Assembly (NCBI RefSeq): GCF_003609975.1
Contig: NZ_AP018400.1
Span: 31,001-95,000, forward strand
Direction of reading: 5' to 3'
DNA from: Streptococcus ruminantium
Lineage (GTDB): Bacteria > Bacillota > Bacilli > Lactobacillales > Streptococcaceae
Length of the DNA: 64,000 bases
In this document: piece by piece, positions 54,712-64,000 of the stretch
Layout: every line of letters starts with the position of its first letter
Position numbering within the stretch: position 1 is the first letter of the stretch
Made by a program: the position numbers and the translations under genes
The notes under the pieces: model-generated
What the model was told of the DNA's origin: nothing
Databases searched by the model: none
Seen by the model: only the letters and a program-made list of their open reading frames with translations

Positions 54712-54740
54712 TTGCGTTTTTTCTGCAAATATGATAGACT
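54712..54740 (+). promoter_or_regulatory. Promoter before infA
   Basis: TTGCGT (54712-54717), 17 bases, TAGACT (54735-54740) with TG in extended position. Two small hairpins follow in the leader: AGACTA/TAGTCT (54737-54751) and CCTCTG/CAGAGG (54766-54781). Confidence 0.55.
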
Positions 54741-54817
54741 AGGCTAGTCTGACTTATAATTGTTACCTCTGTGTTCAGAGGGCATCAAATCGATATTTAG
54801 AGAGGGGTTGCTTTTGC

Positions 54818-55036
54818 ATGGCAAAAGAAGATGTGATTGAAATTGAAGGCAAAGTAGTAGATACAATGCCAAATGCTATGTTTACTGTTGAGTTGGAAAA
54901 TGGACACCAAGTCCTTGCAACTGTTTCTGGTAAAATCCGTAAAAACTACATTCGTATTTTGGTCGGTGACCGCGTAACTGTTGAGCTTAGTCCGTATGAC
55001 TTGACACGTGGACGTATCACATACCGCTTTAAATAG
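54818..55036 (+). CDS. infA: Translation initiation factor IF-1
   Basis: IF-1 binds the ribosomal A-site during initiation. The 72 residues form one S1-like OB fold: [20 protein letters not shown] and RGRITYRFK at the end. It has an own promoter at 54712 with a structured leader, so its level may be set apart from the operon. rpmJ follows after 24 bases. Confidence 0.96.
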
Positions 55037-55060
55037 TCGAAATACTTGGAGGGATTAAAC

Positions 55061-55177
55061 ATGAAAGTAAGACCATCGGTCAAACCAATTTGCGAATACT
55101 GTAAAGTTATTCGTCGTAATGGTCGTGTTATGGTGATTTGCCCAGCAAACCCTAAACACAAGCAACGTCAAGGTTAA
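55061..55177 (+). CDS. rpmJ: 50S ribosomal protein L36
   Basis: This 38-residue protein was read directly from the sequence. It begins [19 protein letters not shown] and has CEYC plus the [12 protein letters not shown] end, the zinc-binding L36 form. TTGGAGG stands before ATG 55061. It lies in its normal place between infA and rpsM. Confidence 0.95.
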
Positions 55178-55196
55178 GAAATAGAAAGGAGAAAAC

Positions 55197-55562
55197 ATGG
55201 CTCGTATTGCTGGAGTTGATATTCCAAACGACAAACGCGTAGTTATTTCATTGACTTATGTTTACGGCATCGGTCTTGCAACTTCTAAGAAAATTCTTGC
55301 AGCAGCAGGTATTTCAGAAGATGTGCGTGTTAAAGATTTAACATCAGATCAAGAAGATGCTATCCGTCGTGAAGTTGATGCTATCAAGGTTGAAGGTGAC
55401 CTCCGTCGTGAAGTTAACTTGAATATCAAGCGTTTGATGGAAATCGGTTCATATCGTGGTATCCGTCACCGTCGTGGACTTCCTGTCCGTGGACAAAACA
55501 CTAAAAACAATGCCCGTACTCGCAAAGGGAAAGCCGTTGCGATCGCAGGTAAGAAAAAATAA
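55197..55562 (+). CDS. rpsM: 30S ribosomal protein S13
   Basis: S13 sits on the 30S head and bridges to the 50S. The 121 residues start [20 protein letters not shown] and end with the basic [28 protein letters not shown] precedes the ATG. rpsK follows after 17 bases. Confidence 0.97.
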
Positions 55563-55579
55563 TATAGGAGGTAGAAAAA

Positions 55580-55963
55580 TTGGCTAAACCAACACGTAAA
55601 CGTCGTGTGAAAAAGAATATCGAATCTGGTATTGCTCATATTCACGCTACATTTAATAACACTATTGTTATGATTACTGATGTGCATGGTAACGCGATTG
55701 CTTGGTCATCTGCTGGCGCTCTTGGTTTTAAAGGTTCTCGTAAATCTACACCATTCGCAGCTCAAATGGCTTCAGAAGCAGCTGCTAAATCTGCACAAGA
55801 ACACGGTCTTAAAACAGTTGAAGTTACCGTTAAAGGCCCAGGTTCAGGTCGTGAGTCTGCTATCCGCGCTCTTGCTGCCGCTGGTCTTGAAGTAACAGCA
55901 ATTCGTGATGTGACTCCTGTACCACACAATGGTGCTCGTCCTCCAAAACGTCGCCGTGTATAA
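55580..55963 (+). CDS. rpsK: 30S ribosomal protein S11
   Basis: S11 forms part of the platform near the mRNA exit. The 127 residues contain [22 protein letters not shown] and end [18 protein letters not shown]. Start is TTG at 55580 behind TAGGAGG; the family begins with [13 protein letters not shown] right there, and no ATG fits. rpoA follows after 44 bases. Confidence 0.96.
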   Translation: MAKPTRKRRVKKNIESGIAHIHATFNNTIVMITDVHGNAIAWSSAGALGFKGSRKSTPFAAQMASEAAAKSAQEHGLKTVEVTVKGPGSGRESAIRALAAAGLEVTAIRDVTPVPHNGARPPKRRRV

Positions 55964-56007
55964 TCAGACATTCCATACACAGCTTTTCGTTTAAGAGGGA
56001 GTAAGAA

Positions 56008-56946
56008 ATGATTGAGTTTGAAAAACCAACAATAACAAAAATTGATGAAAATAAAGATTACGGCAGATTTGTTATCGAGCCATTAGAACGTGGTTACGGA
56101 ACAACTCTTGGTAACTCTCTTCGTCGTGTACTTCTTGCTTCACTTCCAGGTGCTGCAGTGACATCAATTAAAATTGATGGTGTACTCCACGAATTCGACA
56201 CAGTTCCAGGTGTTCGCGAAGATGTTATGCAGATTATTCTCAACATCAAAGGCATTGCTGTAAAATCTTATGTCGAAGACGAAAAGAAAATAGAACTTGC
56301 TGTAGTAGGTCCGGCTGAAGTGACAGCAGGTGACATTCTTACAGATAGTGACATTGAAATTGTAAACCCCGACCATTACCTCTTTACTATTTCTGAGGGA
56401 GCTACTTTTAATGCGACTTTGACTGTCAATTCAGGTCGTGGTTATGTACCAGCAGAAGGAAATAAAAAGGATGATGCGCCGGTGGGCACACTTGCTGTAG
56501 ATTCTATCTATACGCCAGTGAAAAAAGTTAATTATCAAGTTGAACCAGCACGTGTTGGTAGCAACGATGGTTTTGACAAATTAACACTTGAAATCAACAC
56601 AAATGGTACCATTATACCGGAAGATGCACTCGGTCTTTCAGCGCGTATTCTGATGGAACACCTTGGTCTATTTACAGACCTTACAGATGTTGCGAAATCA
56701 GCAGAAGTAATGAAAGAAACTGAAGTAACATCAGATGATCGGATGCTCGACCGTACGATTGAGGAATTGGACCTTTCCGTGCGCTCATATAACTGTTTGA
56801 AACGTGCAGGGATCAATACTGTATTTGATTTAACAGAAAAATCTGAGCCAGAAATGATGAAAGTGCGTAATCTTGGCCGTAAGAGTCTCGAAGAAGTCAA
56901 GGTTAAGTTGGCTGACCTTGGTCTAGGATTGAAAAAAGATAAATAA
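56008..56946 (+). CDS. rpoA: RNA polymerase alpha subunit
   Basis: The alpha subunit assembles RNA polymerase and its C-terminal domain binds UP elements and activators, including Spx. The 312 residues have the dimer domain motif [14 protein letters not shown] and, after a linker, the C-terminal domain with [18 protein letters not shown] and [20 protein letters not shown] precedes the ATG. It lies in the usual rpsK-rpoA-rplQ order. Confidence 0.97.
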   Translation: MIEFEKPTITKIDENKDYGRFVIEPLERGYGTTLGNSLRRVLLASLPGAAVTSIKIDGVLHEFDTVPGVREDVMQIILNIKGIAVKSYVEDEKKIELAVVGPAEVTAGDILTDSDIEIVNPDHYLFTISEGATFNATLTVNSGRGYVPAEGNKKDDAPVGTLAVDSIYTPVKKVNYQVEPARVGSNDGFDKLTLEINTNGTIIPEDALGLSARILMEHLGLFTDLTDVAKSAEVMKETEVTSDDRMLDRTIEELDLSVRSYNCLKRAGINTVFDLTEKSEPEMMKVRNLGRKSLEEVKVKLADLGLGLKKDK

Positions 56947-56960
56947 TATAGGAGGAAATC

Positions 56961-57347
56961 ATGGCATACCGTAAACTAGGACGCACTAGCTCACAACGTA
57001 AGGCAATGTTGCGCGATTTGACAACTGATTTATTGATCAATGAATCAATCGTTACAACTGAAGCTCGTGCTAAAGAAATCCGTAAAACAGTTGAAAAAAT
57101 GATCACACTTGGTAAACGTGGTGATTTACACGCACGTCGTCAAGCTGCTGCATTTGTTCGTAATGAAATTGCATCTGAAAACTACGATGAAGCAACTGAC
57201 AAGTATACTGCTACTACAGCGCTTCAAAAATTGTTCTCAGAAATTGCACCTCGTTACGCAGAACGTAATGGTGGATATACTCGTATCCTCAAAACAGAAC
57301 CACGTCGTGGTGATGCTGCCCCAATGGCAATTATCGAACTTGTATAA
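56961..57347 (+). CDS. rplQ: 50S ribosomal protein L17
   Basis: L17 is a 50S protein near the tunnel exit. The 128 residues begin [20 protein letters not shown] and include [28 protein letters not shown] lies 7 bases before the ATG. It is the last gene of the superoperon and strong hairpins follow. Confidence 0.97.
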   Translation: MAYRKLGRTSSQRKAMLRDLTTDLLINESIVTTEARAKEIRKTVEKMITLGKRGDLHARRQAAAFVRNEIASENYDEATDKYTATTALQKLFSEIAPRYAERNGGYTRILKTEPRRGDAAPMAIIELV

Positions 57348-57363
57348 GATCATCAATTTTGTT

Positions 57364-57444
57364 GAGTGTTATGATGATGGAATTTGTGAGGAATTCTTAG
57401 TCTAGCTCTGGTCTACCGCTGAGCTTGTCTCAGCGGTAACACTC
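57364..57444 (+). other. Nested hairpins after rplQ
   Basis: TACCGCTGAG (57414-57423) and CTCAGCGGTA (57429-57438) form a perfect stem; outside it GAGTGTTA (57364-57371) pairs with TAACACTC (57437-57444). No T-run follows, so it may stabilise the 3' end or act in processing. Confidence 0.55.
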
Positions 57445-57458
57445 ATCATATTGGTTGG

Positions 57459-57520
57459 ACGCTTGTTTACGAAATTACTCTGAGTAGCGGAATGATTTCG
57501 TAAGCAGGCGTTTTTGCTCT
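57459..57520 (+). terminator. Terminator of the S10-spc-alpha operon
   Basis: ACGCTTGTTTACGAAAT (57459-57475) pairs over 17 positions (two T-G) with ATTTCGTAAGCAGGCGT (57495-57511), followed by TTTTGCTCTTTT. Confidence 0.85.
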
Positions 57521-57525
57521 TTTCT

Positions 57526-58937
57526 GGCTCATTGTCAACTGTAGTGAGTGACTTATAGCTAAGCGCGAGAGGAGACGAACTTCGTCTTCTCATTTTTGAT
57601 GTTCAAGGCGATTAAGATACGTTTCTTGAAATTGTCAAAGTTCTTGTAACCAAAGGCATTGCGCTTGATGTCTTTGATGAGTTTGTTAGTGGCCTCAAGT
57701 TTAGCGTTAGAGTAAGGCAATTCAATGGCGTTAGTGATGTAGTTTTTATAGCGAATAAATGTGCTCAAAGCGGTTTTAAAGGTGCGATTGAGATGAGGTA
57801 AAGCGTCTTGAATTAAGCCCCAAAACTGCTCAGTATTCTTCTCTTGCAGGTGGAAAAGGAGTAACTGGTACAGGTCATAGTAATCTTTAAGCTCAGGGAC
57901 CAGTTTGAACATCTTATTGAGACATTCTCTAGGCGTTAGAGTCTCTCTAAAAGATCTAGAGTAGAAAGCCTTAGGAGATAGTTTCCGACTATCTTTTTGA
58001 ATAAGTCTCCAGTAGTACTTAAGAGCTCTGTATTCAAGAGATTTATCGTCAAATTGCTTCATGATTTCAATACGTGTTTGCTTGAGAGCTCTATTGATGT
58101 GCTGGACAATGTGGAAACGATCGAGGACAATTTTGGTATTTGGAAATAATTTCTTAATGAGAGGGATATAGCTCCCTGACATATCGACAGTGACGACTTT
58201 AACTTTTTTTCTAGCTTCTTTCGAGTACTTGAAGAAATGATTTCGGATGGTTGTTTGACGTCTGTCATCAAGGATGGTAATGATTTTCTTGGTGTTAAAA
58301 TCCTGAGCAATGAAGGCCAGTTTTCCCTTCTGGTAGGAGAACTCATCCCAGGAAAGCACTTCTGGCAAAGTAGTGTACTCCTCTTGGAAATGAAATTGCT
58401 TGAACTTGCGATAGACAGTAGAGGTAGAGATAGCGAGCTTAGCAGCGATATGGGTAAGAGCCTCTCTGTTGAGCAATAGGTGAGCGATTTTCTGTCTCAC
58501 TATTTCAGAAATTTGGCAATTTTTCTGAACGAGAGATGTTTCAGAAACAGTTACTTTTCGACAGGACTTGCACTGAAATCGTCTCTTTTTCAAACGAATG
58601 AGGCTAGGGAAACCAGCAATCTCAATAAAAGGGATTTTAGAAGGTTTCTAGAAGTCGTATTTGATTTGTTTTCCTTTACAGTGTTTACATTTGGGAGGGT
58701 GATAATCAAGTGTAGCGGTGACTTCGATATGGGTATCGTATTGAATGGCTTTATTTAAGATGATATTTTTGTCTTTAATTCCGATGAGTAATGTGGTATT
58801 ATTGATGTGTTCCATAAGATACTTTCTAATGAGTTGTTTAAGCGCTTTTCATTATAAGTCTTATGGGACTTTTTTGATACTCAAAAAGCCCTATAATCTC
58901 CACAGTGGGGTTTACCCACTACAGAAATTATAGAGCC
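57526..58937 (-). mobile_element. ISL3-family insertion sequence, IS1167-like, inactive
   Basis: The element is about 1,412 bp. Its ends are GGCTCATTGTCAACTGTAGTG (57526-57546, first 20 bases diagnostic) and, on the other strand, GGCTCTATAATTTCTGTAG from 58937 backwards, imperfect inverted repeats of ISL3 type. It carries one transposase gene on the minus strand, broken by a stop. No 8-bp target duplication is seen: the left flank follows rplQ, the right flank is ftsH coding sequence, so the two sides do not come from one simple insertion. Confidence 0.8.
57559..58815 (-). pseudogene. ISL3-family transposase with amber stop at codon 56
   Basis: On the minus strand ATG at 58815-58813 opens a 418-codon transposase of the IS1167 kind. 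TAG at 58650-58648 interrupts it after KQIKYDF, where the relatives I know read YDFQKPSKIP, so CAG or CAA has become TAG. After the stop the frame is intact to 57559, with the second zinc pair CKSC, VVTVDMSGSY-like catalytic region, VLDRFHIVQHINRAL and YSNAKLEATN. The zinc pairs CKHC and CKSC lie on either side of the stop. A single change, so inactivation is recent. Confidence 0.85.
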
Positions 58938-59211
58938 GAAGCACATTTCAGACCAGACGGCATATGAACTGGATAATGAAGTGCGCAATCTTCTCAATGA
59001 GGCACGTGATAAAGCAGCTGAGATTATCCAGGACCATCGAGATACTCACAAGCTTATAGCCGAAGCTCTTTTAAAATACGAAACATTGGACAGTGTTCAA
59101 ATCAAGTCACTTTATGAGACAGGTAAAATGCCAGCAAACTCAGAAACTGAAGAAGACGTGCATCCTCTTTCATTTGATGAAATAAAAGAAAAGATGAATA
59201 CAACTCCTTAG
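58938..59211 (+). pseudogene. ftsH: 3' remnant of the cell-division protease gene ftsH
   Basis: From the IS end the frame reads KHISDQTAYELDNEVRNLL and on through THKLIAEALLKYETLD, SLYETGKMP and FDEIKEKMN to a stop at 59209-59211. This is the C-terminal 91 residues of streptococcal FtsH, the membrane AAA protease; the membrane, ATPase and protease parts are missing. ATG 58981 could start a fragment but has no function I know. In other streptococci a complete ftsH stands before a comX-type gene and an rRNA operon, and that order is kept here in remnant form. Confidence 0.85.
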
Positions 59212-59242
59212 TCACATTATTTATAAAACTATAGACACTTAG

Positions 59243-59275
59243 AGAGAACGAAAATAGACAATTCGTTCTCTTTTC
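59243..59275 (+). terminator. Terminator after the ftsH remnant
   Basis: AGAGAACGAA (59243-59252) pairs with TTCGTTCTCT (59262-59271), then TTTTC. It probably was the natural ftsH terminator and came along with the fragment. Confidence 0.75.
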
Positions 59276-59372
59276 TTGCTTATTATTCTCTTCTAAGTCT
59301 CTGAGGCAGTTTGTATAGTTTGTCACATAAGCAATTATTCCGATCTGACTGTGTAGTGCTTAAACAATAAAC

Positions 59373-59416
59373 TGACAAAGATGTCCTGTTCATCGTATGT
59401 CTATTCCTGTTATAGT
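59373..59416 (+). promoter_or_regulatory. Third ComR-type box and promoter
   Basis: TGACA-AAGA-TGTCC (59373-59386) keeps the GACA/TGTC inverted repeat of the comS and comX boxes, with one outer G changed, and continues TGTCCTGTT like both. TATAGT at 59411-59416 is the -10, one base further away than in comS and comX. Confidence 0.7.
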
Positions 59417-59444
59417 ATCTACTAGTAGGAGGAACCAAAGAATA

Positions 59445-59717
59445 ATGAAAAAAACGTCCCCAAAACAAGTCATTGAAGGCTATCATATTATGAAGAGCAG
59501 AAGAATTGTAGCTCTTCCCTCGTCACGAAAAGCTACAGATTCCAAGATACTCACAGATTCGAGCTTTATAAAATTGCGTCAAAAACTACGTCAATTTAGC
59601 GCCAATTTAAGTCCTGAAGAAGCAAAAGAATACAGCAAAATTATTAGCGGACAATCTTCACCAGCTCAAGCATCCATACTCCATTCACTTTATGAGTATC
59701 TTGAACAAGAAGATTAA
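59445..59717 (+). CDS. Small protein under a ComR-type promoter, ComX-like tail
   Basis: This 90-residue basic protein is not a family I know. Its last 47 residues, from LRQKLRQFSANLSPEE, align without gaps to the end of ComX (LREYRKNLSPSQQ... at 41162-41632) with 17 identities by eye, including NLSP, SGQ and EYL. The N-terminal half (MKKTSPKQVIEGYHIMKSRR) has no likeness to ComX, so sigma region 2 is absent. AGGAGG is 12 bases before ATG 59445, a long distance; an ATG at 59397 is in frame but lies before the predicted transcript start. It could be a remodelled or truncated comX copy, or a partner that competes with ComX. Confidence 0.6.
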   Translation: MKKTSPKQVIEGYHIMKSRRIVALPSSRKATDSKILTDSSFIKLRQKLRQFSANLSPEEAKEYSKIISGQSSPAQASILHSLYEYLEQED

Positions 59718-59759
59718 CACGCATACTGGACGAAATATAAAAAAACCAGGCGTAAGGTA

Positions 59760-59788
59760 TTGACAGGAGCTTAATAAGGTGATAGAAT
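59760..59788 (+). promoter_or_regulatory. rRNA promoter P1
   Basis: TTGACA (59760-59765), 17 bases, TAGAAT (59783-59788). It is the upstream of two rRNA promoters. Confidence 0.8.
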
Positions 59789-59866
59789 GAATGAGTTGTC
59801 ACGAGGAGTAATTCATAGTGTCAGATATCAAAATTGAAAAAAAGCAAAAAAAAGTAAAAAAAGATA

Positions 59867-59895
59867 TTGACAAAGTTAAGTAGACGTGATAAACT
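59867..59895 (+). promoter_or_regulatory. rRNA promoter P2
   Basis: TTGACA (59867-59872), 17 bases, TAAACT (59890-59895), preceded by A-rich DNA (59835-59866) suited as UP element. The leader of about 145 bases up to 16S contains the processing arm at 59942. Confidence 0.85.
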
Positions 59896-59941
59896 AAGAT
59901 AGTTGTCTCGTGAGAAGCGAGGACAAGTAATAAGACCTTTG

Positions 59942-59956
59942 AAAATTGAAGAAGAC
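59942..59956 (+). other. Left arm of the pre-16S processing stem
   Basis: AAAATTGAAGAAGAC is the exact reverse complement of GTCTTCTTCAATTTT at 61746-61760, between 16S and tRNA-Ala. The two arms enclose 16S rRNA and should form the RNase III processing stem. Confidence 0.8.
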
Positions 59957-60045
59957 GAACCAAACGTGCAGGGTGGACTTTTAAAGATAGAAGTCCGTCA
60001 ATGAACAAAAACAATAAGTCAGTCAAGACTGACCAGAAAAAAACT

Positions 60046-61610
<1,565 letters not shown>

Positions 61611-61618
61611 ATAAGCAA

Positions 61619-61722
61619 GTAATGAGAACGTTACGAAATCCGTATGAAGATGGGAAATTCGTGTAGAAGTCAGTAGACTTCAAGGGAATTTATCATTTTC
61701 ACTAGGAATTTAGTTCGAATAC
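61619..61722 (+). repeat. BOX-like hairpin repeat in the 16S-tRNA spacer
   Basis: Forward copy of the family: GAACGTTACGAAATCC, GTATGAAGATGGGAAATTC, a centre GAAGTCAGTAGACTTC, then GAATTTATCATTTTCAC, GGAATTTAGTTCGAA. The halves pair (GAAC..ATCC with GGAT-like GGAAT..GTTC). It sits inside the RNase III stem region between 16S and tRNA-Ala. Confidence 0.65.
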
Positions 61723-61771
61723 ACTTGCTCGGAATCCTGTACGTAGTCTTCTTCAATTTTGAGAGGTCTGT

Positions 61772-61844
61772 GGGGCCTTAGCTCAGCTGGGAGAGCGCCT
61801 GCTTTGCACGCAGGAGGTCAGCGGTTCGATCCCGCTAGGCTCCA
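61772..61844 (+). tRNA. tRNA-Ala (anticodon TGC)
   Basis: A 73-base tRNA with acceptor GGGGCCT/AGGCTCC, D-arm GCTCAGCTGGGAGAGC, anticodon stem CCTGC/GCAGG with loop TTTGCAC (TGC at 61805-61807) and T-arm GCGGTTCGATCCCGC. The discriminator base is A and CCA is not encoded. It is in the 16S-23S spacer as usual in streptococci. Confidence 0.97.
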
Positions 61845-61886
61845 TCGGTAACGAAAGTTACCAAACAGAATACAAAGGTTCAAGTA

Positions 61887-62003
61887 GTTGAACACGACCT
61901 CATTTTCTAGGAAAAGAGATAAACTTCCTAGTGTGCAAGGCACACTTCGTCAGTTTCCTATTTTTCTACAAAAATGTCCCATTGTGGGAATGGTCTTTGT
62001 ATC
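61887..62003 (-). repeat. BOX-like hairpin repeat in the tRNA-23S spacer
   Basis: Reverse copy: GTTGAACACGACCT, AAAGAGATAAACTTCCTAG, loop GTGTGCAAGGCACAC, TTCGTCAGTTTCCTATTTTTC and TCTTTGTATCC. It is very like the copy before purE. After it, TTGAAAATTGAATA (about 62018) repeats part of the 16S leader and should pair with sequence behind 23S outside the window. Confidence 0.7.
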
Positions 62004-62138
62004 CTATCTTTGTCCATTGAAAATTGAATATCTATATCAAATTCCATTTATTTTAAGAAATAAATGAATAGTAACAAGAAAATAAACCGAAACGCTGTGA
62101 ATTAATGAGAATTCTAGTTAAAAGAACTAGGTTAATAA

Positions 62139-64000
<1,862 letters not shown>

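Overview
The window looks like the chromosome of Streptococcus suis or a very close relative. The evidence is an AT-rich Gram-positive genome with strong AGGAGG-type ribosome sites, a purine gene order and S10-spc-alpha operon of streptococcal type, and above all a ComR/ComS pair whose short peptide ends in a Trp-rich GNWGTW motif like the competence pheromone of S. suis. Species assignment is inference from recognised proteins, since no search was run.

Layout. 1-3.8 kb: end of prs, then aminotransferase-recO-plsX-acyl carrier protein. 3.9-19.4 kb: purine biosynthesis (purC-L-F-M-N-small membrane protein-H, purD, purE-K, purB), broken by two unrecognised accessory genes and one structured intergenic region. 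19.5-26.0 kb: a bacteriocin locus with several double-glycine peptides, small putative immunity proteins, two decayed peptide genes, and a ComA/ComB-like peptidase-exporter pair; the blocks start at TNCGAATA sites, the promoter element of the competence sigma factor. 26.4-39.4 kb: ruvB, HAD phosphatase, comR-comS, folC, a cin-box-led membrane protein, mutL-ruvA-tag-cinA-recA, spx. 39.1-41.6 kb: ireB-ruvX-DUF1292, a serial terminator array, a nucleotidyltransferase-like gene and comX. 42-57.3 kb: the S10-spc-alpha ribosomal protein superoperon with secY, adk, infA and rpoA. 57.5-64 kb: a broken ISL3-type insertion sequence, a 3' remnant of ftsH, a small ComR-box gene, and an rRNA operon (16S, tRNA-Ala, start of 23S) running out of the window.

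How the parts work together. A whole competence circuit can be read here: ComR/ComS (28.3-29.4 kb), a ComR box in front of comS, the same box with the same -10 spacing in front of comX (41.1 kb), and ComX (cin) boxes in front of the bacteriocin genes, their exporter and a membrane protein, plus a weak one before cinA-recA. This couples DNA uptake and recombination to killing of neighbours. A third ComR-type promoter lies at 59.37 kb before a 90-residue protein whose tail resembles that of ComX, beside the ftsH remnant and the rRNA operon; this is the most unusual item.

The second theme is RNA structure between genes. A family of hairpin-forming repeats of about 110-165 bp, related in look to pneumococcal BOX elements, occupies the purD-purE gap, three gaps of the ribosomal operon (four copies in tandem between rpsN and rpsH), and both spacers of the rRNA operon. 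Five near-identical terminators lie in series at 50-bp intervals after the DUF1292 gene, and ruvB appears to be made from a leaderless transcript.
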